64,000 nucleotides of DNA from G965247775 sp965247775 (GTDB taxonomy: Bacteria; Chloroflexota; Dehalococcoidia; Bin125): the NCBI GenBank assembly GCA_965247775.1, contig OZ252031.1, forward strand, positions 558,001-622,000, written 5' to 3'. The translations under genes and the position numbers were made by a program. Positions 8,961 through 17,848 of this stretch are shown piece after piece. The notes beneath the pieces are model-generated. The model saw nothing but the letters and a program-made list of their open reading frames with translations, was not told where the DNA came from and searched no databases. Position 1 is the first letter of the stretch; every line of letters begins with the position of its first letter.

Positions 8961-9755
8961 ATGCCAAGATCATTGACCGATGCGCAGGTCCAGGCCGCTA
9001 CGGACTTCCTGATCACGGCCCGTCAAAAATCGGAGCCATTCGAATCCATTCCCGAGGATTGTCGGCCCGACACCATCGACGATGCCACACGCGTCTCGGA
9101 GCAGCTTGCCGAAGTGCTGAGCCGGCGTCCGGTGGGCTGGAAGGCCGGCTACTCCAGTCCCGAACAACTCCGGACCCTGCCCACGGGTGCGCCGCCCAGC
9201 AGCCCCCCCTATGCCGGCATGCTGCAGGACAGCCCGGCCCAGCTCAGCACGGCGGTTTACCGGACCTGCATGATCGAAGCCGAAGTCGCATTCCGCCTTG
9301 GGTGGGACCTCCCCCCGCGCGACACGCCCTATGCCGTGGAGGAAGTGCGCGACGCGGTCGCGAGCGCGCACGCTGTCATCGAGGCCCCCAACGTCCGCTT
9401 CGCAGCAGGACGAGACATCGGTTTGCCCAGCATCATCGCCGATGGATACGCCGCCGAGACGCTCGTCATCGGGCCCGCGATCGAGGACTGGCGCGACCGA
9501 GACCTCACCGCGATCGAGATCGAACTCCTCTTCGATGGCGGGATCGTCGCCGGGGGCCTGGAAGGCGACCAGCGATGCGACCCGCTGGGAGTCTTGCATG
9601 CCATGGCCAACGACACCTCCCGGCGGCCCGACGGGCTCCTGGCGGGTCAAGTCATTACCACCGGGCAAGCGGCGCCCGCGACACAGATCCAGCCCGGCCA
9701 GACTGCCGTTGCGCGCTTCGTCGGGATCGGCGATGTGAACGTGGCCCTCGTTTAA
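8961..9755 (+). CDS. 2-keto-4-pentenoate hydratase-like protein (FAH superfamily)
   Basis: 264-residue protein resembling MhpD/HpaH hydratases, which add water to 2-hydroxy-penta-2,4-dienoates late in aromatic ring cleavage using a divalent metal. Seen: PVGWKAGYSS near residue 56, the metal-site segment MIEAEVAFRLGWDLP (E-x-E type), IEAPNVRF, and LLAGQVITTGQ towards the C-terminus. The ATG at 8961 follows AGAGGCGCAC. It is the third gene of an oxygenase - hydrolase - hydratase run, which would suit stepwise breakdown of a ring compound. Substrate specificity is not readable. Confidence 0.85.
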   Translation: MPRSLTDAQVQAATDFLITARQKSEPFESIPEDCRPDTIDDATRVSEQLAEVLSRRPVGWKAGYSSPEQLRTLPTGAPPSSPPYAGMLQDSPAQLSTAVYRTCMIEAEVAFRLGWDLPPRDTPYAVEEVRDAVASAHAVIEAPNVRFAAGRDIGLPSIIADGYAAETLVIGPAIEDWRDRDLTAIEIELLFDGGIVAGGLEGDQRCDPLGVLHAMANDTSRRPDGLLAGQVITTGQAAPATQIQPGQTAVARFVGIGDVNVALV

Positions 9756-9871
9756 CCGGCCTGGACCCGATGGCTGGCCACCGCTCCGAGCAGTAAACAG
9801 ACTGCATAGCGCGCGAATCGCCCTGGCGCCGTGACCGAGGCAGAATCTGAACCGCGAGGGAGGACCCTATC

Positions 9872-10360
9872 ATGAGCACCGAGTCACCTCTGCACCGGCT
9901 CCTCGGCGCGGTGTTCCCACGAGCATTTCGGTTCGACGACGCGGATATCGCCGCTCTGAAAGCCACCCCCCTTTTTGAACATCTCGATGATCATGAGGGC
10001 AGCGTGGTCCGGCGGCACCTGGACCGCGTCACCGTGGACGCCGGGACGGTCCTTGCCCATCAAGACGGTCGCTCCGCGCGCGAACTCCTCGTCATCGTCC
10101 GGGGCAGCGTCCGGATCGAGCGGGATGGGCGCCTCCTCGCCCAGCTCGGCCCTGGCGGCATCATCGGCGATCTCTCCCTCTTGGACGGCAAACCGCGCAC
10201 CGCCACCGCCACTGCGGACACCGAGACGGAGATCTTCATCCTCGAGCAGGAAGGCTTCTTGGAACTCCTGGATATCGACCCGGACTTTCAGCGCAAACTG
10301 ATCCTTCGGTTGGTGGACCGGCTCCGCGCCACGGACGAGCTTGCTAACAGGGCCCTGTAG
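9872..10360 (+). CDS. Cyclic-nucleotide-binding-domain (Crp-type) protein without DNA-binding domain
   Basis: 162-residue single-domain protein. It begins with a short helical lead, then the Crp-like beta barrel: ATPLFEHLDDHE, VDAGTVLAHQDG, ELLVIVRGSVRIERDG, LGPGGIIGDLSLLDGKPRTAT (phosphate-binding-cassette region) and a C-terminal helix LILRLVDRLR. There is no helix-turn-helix, so it is probably a ligand sensor or partner protein and not a transcription factor. In the cassette the sequence is GDLSLLDGKPRTAT, missing the usual GE before LSL (G-E-x-x-L), so cAMP binding is not assured. The ATG at 9872 has GGGAGGA upstream. Confidence 0.85.
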   Translation: MSTESPLHRLLGAVFPRAFRFDDADIAALKATPLFEHLDDHEGSVVRRHLDRVTVDAGTVLAHQDGRSARELLVIVRGSVRIERDGRLLAQLGPGGIIGDLSLLDGKPRTATATADTETEIFILEQEGFLELLDIDPDFQRKLILRLVDRLRATDELANRAL

Positions 10361-10968
10361 TCACTCACAGACTCGCGCAACCCGGAGGGGCCGGCCGGGG
10401 GCCGTCGAGATCCAGATCCGGGGGCGAACGCCTACGCCGTGCTGGCGTGCTTCCCGGTGGTTGTGAGCACGCGAATATGGCAGCGCCGCACCGCCCAGGA
10501 ACCTCAAGCCGTACGGAATCGCTCATGCCGGCTGCCCCAAGAGGCGCAGATCCCGGGGTCGGGGCGCGGACCCGCGGTCGCCCGCCGCAAGCTCGATCGC
10601 GTCGCCGGGTACGAGGAATGGGGCTTCAATCTCCCACTCACGGCCATCGCGGAGTGCGGCCGCCCGGGCCGGGGCCAGCTGCTGTGAGGCTCCCATCGCT
10701 CTCCTGGCGGTCGTGCGATCTGCCCGCCCAGACTCCGCTCAGACAACGATCAGCATCCGGCGTCGGTGCCGATTCCTCTATCAGGCGGCGGGCGGAGATC
10801 TGACGGGCCGCGGCCCTGGCCCTCAGGCGTTCGCACCTGCGGCCCGGTCCACGCAAGACCCGGGCCTCGACAGCGATCTTCCGCCCCGACGGCTTGACCT
10901 GGAATCGCCCTCGCCGCGGCCGCGCCTGACGGGCGGCAACGCGAGGAAAACGATGCCAAACGGCGGCG
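10361..10968. other. Gene-free stretch
   Basis: About 600 bases of very GC-rich DNA. Several open frames cross it but none shows a recognisable domain, a good ribosome site or sensible composition (they are Arg/Pro-rich). I see nothing I can name here. Confidence 0.5.
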
Positions 10969-11675
10969 CTAGGGCGCGAAGAGGATCCCGACCCCGCTTA
11001 CATCCAGCAGGAAGCCCCGGGGAATACGAATCGTTCCGCCAATTGAGAGCTGTCCCGGATCCGTGATGCCGTTGTACAGCGCGAGAGCCCCGGCCGTCGT
11101 GAAGAACCGTGCAGCGAGCGCCTCCAGCGTGTCGCCGGCGGTCACGACGTACTCCGTAACGCGCGGCCACGCGCCGAGCGCAGCGGCCGGGGGCACGGCT
11201 GGCAGGGCGACTGACGCACTGTAGCCGACGGGGATGACGAGCACCTCCCAGGCGAAGAGCTGCGCGGTGTCGGTGAGCTGGTTCAGCCCCTGGATAGCGG
11301 ACGGCGTGGTTCCGAAGGCTGCCGCGATGACGGGCAGGGTCTCGCCGGGCGGGACGACGTGGCGGAAGCGATCGGTCCAGCCGCTGAGAAGTGGGGGGAG
11401 TCGATAGCCCAGAAACGGTTCAACCAGTAGCCGGGTGGGTGGGTGCCGGCCGCGATTGCTGTCGGCTCCGCCGACGCGTTCGCGCCGTCGGACAGCTCGC
11501 GCCCCAACAGCGGGAATCCCGGCCCTGGACCGTCAACCAAGGACACCTCGGCGGGGACGCCCGCCAGAGTGGGGACGGTCGCGTCCGGAGCCGCGGCGAT
11601 GCTCCGCGCGGGAACCTCTCCTGCTGGTTCCGGCGGCGCGATCTGCGCCACCGGGGCCGCGGTGACCGCACTCAC
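10969..11675 (-). pseudogene. LysM-domain (peptidoglycan-binding) protein, frameshifted
   Basis: Two LysM modules are readable in one frame: HVVPPGETLPVIAAAFGTTP ... IQGLNQL (about 11230-11370) and EYVVTAGDTLEALAARFFTT ... LYNGITD (about 11010-11160). LysM modules bind N-acetylglucosamine polymers in the cell wall, so the protein is likely surface-attached. No start codon suits this frame. The upstream part, an Ala/Pro-rich linker (AAPDATVPTLAGVPAEV), lies in a different frame that could begin at GTG 11675, so the gene seems broken by a frameshift near 11400-11430. The module frame ends at 10969. It could still be made as a short two-LysM protein from a weak start. Confidence 0.6.
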
Positions 11676-11850
11676 GCCGGGAAACACGAACTGCTCCGCC
11701 CGTCCTCGCGAACGGTCCACCCGTAACCTAGCATGACGGTCACACCTCGCCACGACGGCCACGGGAACAAGGCCCCCCTGGAGCGAAGGGAACGGCGGGC
11801 GGCGGCGCCCCCGATCCGGCCGCCTCACCTCCGCCGCGCGCGCTGCCGGG

Positions 11851-12327
11851 TCACGGCGCGCCACACCCCGGCCCCGCAGCCAGCGCCGCAGCCCGACGAC
11901 CCCCACCGCCCGCCAACTCGGTCCCCCCGACAGGCGCGGAGGATGCCACATCGTGGGGAGTGGGGGAGGGAAGTGCCTGCGCCGACTTCGACGACCAGAT
12001 GAACCGGCTCGACAAGGTGTAGCGAATGATGAAGAGCGCGAGCAGCGTCACGAGCGTCGACGCGAGGTAATGCAGCCCGAGCCCCGACGTGAGCAGCCAC
12101 AGTGTTGGCGCTCGGAGCGCATTGGACCCGTCGTTGGTGATGGCGTACAGGAAGAAGCGCCTGAGTGCCCGGCCTCGCACCCGATCCCGGAACACCCAGC
12201 GGTCAATCAGCGCGAAGTTCCAGGTCGTTGAACCCTGCGTCGCGATGATCGCCGAAACCAGATAGTGCACGCCCAGCAGTTTAGTGAACACTGCCGTCAA
12301 CGCGAAATTCACGTGAAGCGGCGGAAG
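11851..12327 (-). pseudogene. GtrA-family membrane protein remnant, N-terminus missing
   Basis: GtrA-like proteins are four-helix membrane proteins linked to flipping lipid-linked sugars. Visible helices: ALTAVFTKLLGVHYLVSAII, then the conserved NFALIDRWVF turn, ALRAPTLWLLTSGLGLHYLA, and STLVTLLALFIIRYTL followed by SRFIW. The family's first conserved stretch (RFxxVG) is absent. The sequence upstream of 12327 in this frame is not membrane-like, so the gene is truncated at its 5' end next to a decayed recombinase. The C-terminal tail is Ala/Pro/Gly-rich and may be out of frame. Confidence 0.6.
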
Positions 12328-12660
12328 GAGGCGTGAGCGCCGCCGAGCGAGATCCGCGTCCGGATTGGGCTCCATTCCGACGAGGCGATCTGGGAAGCGA
12401 TCGATTCCCTCGGCACGGACCGGAGCGTGGCCACACGCATCGGCGTACTTCACTGCCTGGGCCGCCGAGCAGCGCACTCTTTTCCGAAGGTCCGTCGCGG
12501 GCGGCGTCTGACCCACCAACACAGCGCGGTCATCGCACGCATCCCGGTCGACCGACTGTTTCCTTCCCACTCTATTCCGGCGTTGATTTTCACAGGCTCA
12601 GGCGTTCATGTCCTGCCCCAAGGAGGACATCATGGTGGCAGCCCGCCTACCCGAAGACCC
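12328..12660. other. Short unassigned stretch
   Basis: 333 bases between the GtrA relic and the decayed recombinase. No gene or repeat recognised; it may include the junction where the recombinase-bearing DNA entered. Confidence 0.4.
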
Positions 12661-13215
12661 GGAACCCGAGCCCTCGATGAGGCGATCTGGGAGTACTTGC
12701 TGGCCTGCGATATCGAAGGCAAGAGCGCAGTGCCCATCTATCAGTGCCTCAAGACTGTACAAGACACGGGCGTCTCGATCGGGACGCGGCACGGCTTTCG
12801 CGAACCCCCCGCGCTCTTTAGTTGGGTGCTGCGCATGGGCTACAGCGCCCGCCATCCCTTCGCCGGGATCCTCAACGTGCGGCTCGAGAAGATCATTCAG
12901 CCCTATACGCCGGAGGAGGTCCAGGTCCTGGTGGACGTCTGCGATTCCCCCACGGCGTTCGGCTGCCGGAACCAGGCGATCATCCTGCTCCTCATCGACA
13001 CGGGGTTGCGCGTCTCAGAGCTGCTGCAACTTAGCTTGGCCGACATCCAGTGGGACGAACGACGCGTGCACATTCGCTGGGGAAAAAGGGCGCAAGCAGA
13101 GCACGGTCCCTTTAGGGGAGCGATCCGCAGCCACCCTGCACGACTACACTGATAACTTCCCGCCGACGCCCCTGGGTGCATCTTCCTGGCGTCGCGCGGG
13201 TCGCGGGTCCCGCTG
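12661..13215 (+). pseudogene. Decayed tyrosine recombinase, paralogue of the gene at 15097
   Basis: Reads as LDEAIWEYLLACDIEGKS, then jumps to VSIGTRHGFRE, GCRNQAIILLLIDTGLRVSELL and ADIQWDERRVHIRWGK. These match, in order, the intact-looking recombinase at 15097-16078 (for example GCRNRAIILLFLDTGMRYTEL there). About 35 residues of the core-binding domain are deleted after EGKS. The frame shifts around 13110, and the relic fades at about 13215, before the HxxR, His and Tyr catalytic motifs. It cannot be active. Unlike the other two copies it has no tRNA-derived repeat beside it. Confidence 0.75.
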
Positions 13216-13725
13216 GCGCCTTCATCGCCGAGATCGCACGCGGCAGTATTCAAGCGCTGCCCCGCGGCCAGTCGGAGGCCGCCGTGGCTATCGGGCTCTC
13301 GGCCTATCAACGCGTGACGCTGATCATCCTGCCACAGGCCTTGCGGATCATGATTCCGCCGCTCACCAACTAATACCTCAATCTCACCAAGAACTCGAGC
13401 CTGGCCGTGGCTATCGCTTTTCCAGAACTCGTGTTCGTCGGCACGACCATTATTAACGACATCGGCCGCGCCGTCCCCGTGTTCATCTTGATTTTGGCCA
13501 CCTACCTGGTGCTCAGCCTCAGCCCTTGTCAGCCAGCTCATCTCGCTGTGGAAGGACACGACGTTTTTCTCGATTCTGAGTTTCACCGACGCCCTCGGCG
13601 GTGCTCAGGCCGCCATCGCCCAAGCTGATTTCATCGGCCGACAGAAGGAAGTGCTGCTCTTCGTCGCCTTCGGCATGTCCCGCCTCAGCCACCGATTGGA
13701 GCGGGCGCTCGGCGTGGGGTGCGAT
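13214..13725 (+). pseudogene. General amino acid ABC permease remnants (AapQ-like then AapM-like)
   Basis: The first part gives FIAEIARGSIQALPRGQSEA ... LRIMIPPLTN, then an in-frame TAA where the family has Gln (SQYLNLTKNSS), then YLNLTKNSSLAVAIAFPEL. This is the ending of an AapQ-type permease. After a frameshift near 13515 comes SLWKDTTFFSILSFTDALGG and a C-terminus ending MSRLSHRLERALGVG, which is AapM-like. Two permease genes therefore seem fused by deletion, with at least one nonsense change. Aap permeases form the membrane pore of a broad-range amino acid importer; none could work here. Confidence 0.7.
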
Positions 13726-13735
13726 AATCGACGCG

Positions 13736-14477
13736 ATGGACACCAACGACACAGCCATCATTCAGTGCGACCAAGTCGAGAAGTGGTTCGGCGATTTCCA
13801 GGCCCTCAAGGGCATCACCACCAGCGTCGCGGAAGGGGAGGGCGTCGTCATTCTGGGCCCCTCCGGCTCCGGCAAGTCCACGTTTATCCTCACCATCAAT
13901 CGACTCGAGGAGCGCGACGCCAGCCACATCATTGTCGACGGCGTGGCACTCAACGACGACCTCCGCAACCTGGAGCGCATCCGCTCAGAGGTCGGCATGG
14001 TGTTTCAGTAGTTCAACCTCTTCCCGCACCTCTCCGTCCTGCGCAATGTGGCGCTCGGCCCGCAGAAGGTCCGCCACATGTCTCGACCCAAAGCGGAGGC
14101 GCTAGCCACCGAACTTCTCGACCGTGGGTATTCCCGAGCAGGCCGACAAGTTTCCCGCCCACCTCTCCGGCGGCCAGCAACAGCCGTGTCGCCATCGCCC
14201 GCGCCTTGGCCATGCGACCCAAGATCATGCTTTTCGACGAGCCGACCAGCGCCCTGGACCCCGAGATGATCAAGGAGGTGCTGGACGTCATGCGCGAGCT
14301 GGCCGAGTCCGGCATGACGACGTTGGTCGTCACCCATGAGATGGGCTTCGCGCGCGAGGTGGTCGACCGCTTCCTCTTCTTCGACGAAGGGGAGATCGTG
14401 GAAGAGGGGCACACCCGAGCACTTTTACCAACCCACGAGAAGAGCGCACCAAGCTCTTCCTCTCGCAGATCCTCTAA
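13736..14477 (+). pseudogene. General amino acid ABC ATPase (AapP-like), disrupted
   Basis: The ATG at 13736 opens a frame with Walker A (GPSGSGKST) but TAG at 14009-14011 follows MVFQ, where the family reads VFQQFNLFPHL; the sequence goes on as FNLFPHLSVLRNVALGP. Near 14130 the frame shifts to reach the signature LSGGQQQ, and again to IMLFDEPTSALDPEM (Walker B). The end FLSQIL is in yet another frame with TAA at 14475-14477. With one nonsense and about three frameshifts this is a dead gene, the last member of an aap cluster whose permeases just upstream are also dead. Confidence 0.82.
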
Positions 14478-14882
14478 CGAGCGCGGGCCGACCCGCCCAC
14501 GGCGGGACCAACTTGCACGATCGATCGGCCTGCAAATCTCGTCCCCGCCGGTAGCCTGCCTCCGATCATCGTCCCAGGCGTCAAGTTCGGCCAAATCCCA
14601 TGCCAGCGGAGCATCGCGAAGTTGCACTGGGATCAGTCTCGCTGTCGTTCCGCGCTAGAGCGAGCGCGACGCGCAGGCGGGCCGGGCGATTGTCTGCGAC
14701 TCATCACTGGGAGACACGGATCCCGATGTTCGTGGAGTGATGGCCGAGCCCGCTGCTTTCGACAAGAATCCGAGCCGGACGCACGCCCGCGGACTCGATG
14801 GGACCAACCTTAGCCCCAGCCCAATTCCGTGAGGCGTGGGCGTCGCTCGACACCGAATCTATGTCTGGGGCAAACTCACTGT
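14478..14882. other. Gene-free stretch upstream of tRNA-Lys
   Basis: About 400 bases without a supported gene. It should contain the tRNA promoter; I could not fix its boxes. Confidence 0.5.
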
Positions 14883-14958
14883 GGGCCCTTAGCTCAGCTG
14901 GCAGAGCAGCGGACTTTTAATCCGAAGGTCCAGGGTTCGAATCCCTGAGGGCCCACCA
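14883..14958 (+). tRNA. tRNA-Lys, anticodon UUU, with encoded CCA
   Basis: 76-base cloverleaf: acceptor GGGCCCT pairs with AGGGCCC at 14948-14954, discriminator A and encoded CCA follow. The D arm is GCTC/GAGC, the anticodon loop CTTTTAA gives anticodon TTT (Lys), and the T arm is CAGGG-TTCGAAT-CCCTG. The lower anticodon-stem pair is a G-A mismatch. A tyrosine recombinase gene starts 138 bases downstream, and the 3' half of this tRNA is repeated at 45854 and 49967, so the gene serves as an integration site and is kept intact on this side. Confidence 0.95.
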
Positions 14959-15096
14959 CCACGCTTCTTAATAGGACCACCGCGAATCCGGCTCGAATCC
15001 GGGCCTGGCGCTGCGGACTGCACCGGTTCGGCTCCGGCTCGCGCTTGACTTCGTCCCCCACCCGAGCGTCCATGGACGGGCGGAACGGGGGCGATC
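14914..15096 (+). repeat. Attachment-site repeat, copy 1 (within tRNA-Lys)
   Basis: A 45-base core (14914-14958, anticodon loop to CCA) is identical to 45854-45898. The following 138 bases up to the recombinase ATG are also clearly related to the sequence after copy 2 and copy 3, including TTCTTAATAGGACC, GCGGACTGCA and CTTGACTTCGTCCC. Together these look like an attL/attP-derived boundary of an integrated element. Confidence 0.8.
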
Positions 15097-16078
15097 ATGG
15101 GCGCCGAGATGGTGCGCTATCCGGACGACGGCATGGGCCTGGCTGAGGCCATTGCCGCCTATCTCGCGGCCTGCGAGGTGGAGGGCAAGAGCCCGCGCAC
15201 GGTCGACGCCTACGCGGAGACGCTGGGCATGTTCCACGCGATCTGCCTGCAGAAGGGATTGCCGGCGCGGGTTGCCACGTTCCGCCCGGCCCACGTGTAT
15301 GCCTTCCTCAAGGTGATCGCCGACCGCGGCGTCTCCCTCGGCACGCGCCACCGCCGCTTCCGGGAAACGCGCGCGTTCTTCTCCTGGTGCACCCGGATGG
15401 GCGGCTGCGCCGCGAGCCCGTTCACGGGGATCCCCAACGTCAAGGTCGAGCAGAAAGTGATCCAGCCGCTCTCGGAGGAGGAGATTCAGGCGTTGCTCGA
15501 CGTCTGCAACCCCGCCGAGGAGTTCGGCTGCCGCAATCGGGCGATCATCCTGCTCTTCCTCGATACCGGCATGCGCTACACGGAGCTGCACCGGCTCACC
15601 CTCGCCGACGTGTCCTGGGGAGACCCGGCGCATCCACATCCGTCACGGCAAGGGGCGCACGCAGCGGGTGGTGCCCTTCGGGGATGGCCCGGAGGCGGCA
15701 CTCCGCGCCTACATCGACCGCTTCCGTGGGGAGGATGGGGGGCCGTTGTTTCTCACGATCTCGCGCTGGGGGGAGCCGCGGCGCCCGATGAACCCATACT
15801 TGCTCGGGACGCTCTTCGCCCGGCTCGGCCAGCGGGCCGGCGTGCACGCCAACCCCCACCGCTTCCGCCACACCTTCGCCACCTGGGCGATTGAGAACCA
15901 CGCCCGGGAGCTGGACGTGCAGTACCTGCTCGGCCACTCCACCTCGGCGATGGTGCGGCGCTACGCCGCCACCTACGACGCGGCGAAGGCCGCGGACGCG
16001 CACGCGGCGTTCAGTCCCGCGGCCCGTCTGCTGGGATCCCGAGGCCCCTCAGCGAGGCGCGGCGGCTCTCCCGGTTGA
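15097..16078 (+). CDS. Tyrosine recombinase/integrase of the tRNA-Lys island, single frameshift
   Basis: Catalyses site-specific strand exchange to insert or excise the element. The first frame runs from ATG 15097: core-binding domain (AIAAYLAACEVEGKSPRTVD, VSLGTRH), then the catalytic domain start IILLFLDTGMRYTEL (R160). At a GGGG run (15617-15620) the frame slips by one. The second frame continues with RRIHIRHGKGR (catalytic Lys), HRFRHTFATW (H-x-x-R), LLGHST (His) and VRRYAATY (Tyr nucleophile), ending at 16078. Every catalytic residue is present, so either one extra G has just inactivated the gene, the base is a read error, or slippage is used. Two shorter copies lie at 12661 and 46038. 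Confidence 0.85.
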
Positions 16079-16226
16079 CCCTCCGCTTCCCAAGCAGAGG
16101 GCCCACGGCGCCTGAGGCCAGCGCATGGCTTTCCTATCTGGGGAGGCAGACCGCACGGAATAATGAGCCCCCACAGGGTGTCTGTGGACCACTGGCTCAC
16201 AACCCGGTTGTAGAACGGAGACACCC

Positions 16227-16484
16227 ATGACCCTGACCCCGCATCCCGACGGCAGCTCTACCTATCGCAACGACTTTCTCGATGAGATTGGGGTTTCTCA
16301 CGCCAGCTACCGCTTCAGGGTTTACCCAGCCGAGGGCGCGCCCACGTGTGATCTCAGTCTGCGCGTGATCCCGGATGCGTTCGACGAACCGGTGCAGGAT
16401 ATCCAGGTGACGATCTCGCCCGAACTGCTGGATCTGATCCGGCAGCAGATCGCCGTCGCCTCGGACCAGCGCGGCGACGGTTAG
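16227..16484 (+). CDS. Small hypothetical protein
   Basis: 85 residues, acidic, starting at ATG 16227 seven bases after GGAG. It contains YRFRVYPAEGAP and a beta/alpha alternation ending in SPELLDLIRQQI. No family recognised. It lies just inside the island and is followed by two hairpins, which suggests a genuine transcribed unit. Confidence 0.5.
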   Translation: MTLTPHPDGSSTYRNDFLDEIGVSHASYRFRVYPAEGAPTCDLSLRVIPDAFDEPVQDIQVTISPELLDLIRQQIAVASDQRGDG

Positions 16485-16535
16485 CGCCGGAGATACTCGA
16501 CGCACGCTGCTAGGCAGCGCGATCTGATGCAAGCA

Positions 16536-16561
16536 AGAGACCCCCGTGCCCGGGGGTCTCT
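16536..16561 (+). terminator. Perfect 11-bp hairpin, terminator-like
   Basis: AGAGACCCCCG pairs fully with CGGGGGTCTCT around a four-base loop (TGCC). It lies 52 bases after the stop of the small gene at 16227. There is no clear T run, so it could also be an RNA stability element. Confidence 0.5.
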
Positions 16562-16581
16562 GTGCGTAGAGAGGAGGAGCC

Positions 16582-16638
16582 ATGGATCCGATTGATTTTC
16601 CCGAACCACCGATCCAGCCGCCCATCATCTGGGCATAG
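16582..16638 (+). CDS. Possible 18-residue proline-rich peptide between two hairpins
   Basis: ATG 16582 follows GAGGAGG at good spacing and encodes an acidic/proline-rich peptide with the core FPEPPIQPPIIWA, then TAG. It is framed on both sides by perfect inverted repeats (16536-16561 and 16641-16668). Short and unproven; noted because the ribosome site is strong. Confidence 0.3.
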   Translation: MDPIDFPEPPIQPPIIWA

Positions 16639-16640
16639 CA

Positions 16641-16668
16641 AGAATCCCCCTCGCGCGAGGGGGATTCT
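16641..16668. terminator. Perfect 13-bp inverted repeat, bidirectional terminator candidate
   Basis: AGAATCCCCCTCG pairs with CGAGGGGGATTCT, leaving two loop bases (or 11 bp with a six-base loop). It lies between a plus-strand mini-gene and convergent minus-strand genes, the place for a shared terminator. Confidence 0.5.
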
Positions 16669-16676
16669 ACACTCCC

Positions 16677-16772
16677 CTACTTCTTCGGTTTCCGCACGCC
16701 GCCACCCTTGACGATGGCGAGCGCGACCTGGTCAGGCGTCGCTTTGATGCGGAGGTCTTTCGTCTTCGGCAT
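16677..16772 (-). CDS. Tiny basic conserved-type protein
   Basis: 31 residues starting MPKTKDLRIKATPDQ and ending VRKPKK, rich in Lys/Arg. An AGGG-containing site precedes the ATG at 16772. Proteins of this kind (KATPxxxAxAxxxGG ... KPKK) are common in high-GC mobile DNA, but their job is unknown. It lies 20 bases downstream of the peptidase gene on the same strand, so it may be co-transcribed in reverse order. Confidence 0.4.
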   Translation of the reverse strand: MPKTKDLRIKATPDQVALAIVKGGGVRKPKK

Positions 16773-16792
16773 GGGCTTACCCTAGCACCCGA

Positions 16793-17848
16793 TCATCCAG
16801 GAAGCGGGAGCGGATCGAGGGTGGGGGCCTGGAGCGCCGCGTACTCGGCCGCGACCCAAGCGGCGAAGGCGTCCCAGGCCTCTTGCATCGTCAGGTCCGC
16901 CGCCGCGAGTTCGGCGGCCAATGCCGCCGTGAAGGTGTCCTCTTGATGGCGGACGAGCCGCGCATGGACGTCCTCCCCGAGCGCGACGGCGAGCCAGTAG
17001 ACGATCAGGTGCCCACCGAAGTAGATGTCCATCGTGGTGATCGTGGGCGCGACCGTGGCGCCCGTCAGGTCCTGGGATGAACGGAAGACCACCTGATCGG
17101 GGATCTCCTCGACCACATGGCGGAGGAGCCGCTGGTAGCCCGTCGTCCGGTAGAACGCGGTCGTGTGGGCGCCGCCCTCGTACTCCGCCAGGCCCTCGGT
17201 GACCCACGCCGGCAGATAGTCCCACGGCCGGCGCTGCGCCGTCTCTCCCACCCGGATCGTGTACTGCACGGCATGGGTGTATTCGTGCATCAGGTTCTTG
17301 GCGTGGAAGTGGCCGGCTGGCGCTTGGAGGACGCCCCAGCGGTCGGCAACGGTCCAGTGAGGCGCTGAGGGAGTGAGGTAGGGGATAAAGGCATGGCGCA
17401 CTTGGTCGGTGATCGTGCCGTAGAGGGCATCGGCTTCCGAAGAGCCCCAACCGTGCATGAACTGGGTAGTACCCGTACTGGCGTTCCCGTCCGGCTGTGG
17501 GAGAAGCATCACGTTGACGTGCATCCGGGCGCCGTCGGGGCCGCCCTGGTAGGCATCCTCGCGGTTCTCGGGGGTCGCGTCGCGGACGGTGCGCAGTTCC
17601 GGGGTGCCATATTTACGTGCCAGGGTGGTGTGCGCATAGGTCACCCATTGGGCCACCCACGGCACGTCATCCGCATAGGCCGCCGTGTAGCAGATCGAGA
17701 AGTGCTGGTAGGGCGCCTCCAGCCAGGCGATCGCCGGATCGTACGCGTCGCAGCGGTCCTGCGGTGGCGGACTGTCGGCGTGCGCACCCTCGATGCTGAG
17801 GATGAGAACAAACGCAGTCGCGAATACCCAAGCGAGAATGCGCTGCAC
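16793..17848 (-). CDS. Secreted HExxH metallopeptidase-like protein
   Basis: 351 residues from GTG 17848 (AAGGGAG upstream). The first 24 residues form a signal peptide (AWVFATAFVLILSIEGAHA, cleavage after AHA), so the enzyme should be exported. The zinc motif HEYTH covers residues 188-192 and a likely third ligand is the Glu in TEGLAEYEGG (around 218-222), the gluzincin arrangement. The rest is reminiscent of the MA-clan surface peptidases with a collagenase-like helical C-terminus. Alternative: a structural or inactive peptidase-like protein. The frame extends 23 codons upstream but the signal peptide and ribosome site favour 17848. Confidence 0.7.
   Translation of the reverse strand: MQRILAWVFATAFVLILSIEGAHADSPPPQDRCDAYDPAIAWLEAPYQHFSICYTAAYADDVPWVAQWVTYAHTTLARKYGTPELRTVRDATPENREDAYQGGPDGARMHVNVMLLPQPDGNASTGTTQFMHGWGSSEADALYGTITDQVRHAFIPYLTPSAPHWTVADRWGVLQAPAGHFHAKNLMHEYTHAVQYTIRVGETAQRRPWDYLPAWVTEGLAEYEGGAHTTAFYRTTGYQRLLRHVVEEIPDQVVFRSSQDLTGATVAPTITTMDIYFGGHLIVYWLAVALGEDVHARLVRHQEDTFTAALAAELAAADLTMQEAWDAFAAWVAAEYAALQAPTLDPLPLPG

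Noticed and set aside
9872..10360. Crp/Fnr transcription regulator
   Set aside because: The protein ends right after the cyclic-nucleotide-binding domain; there is no helix-turn-helix.
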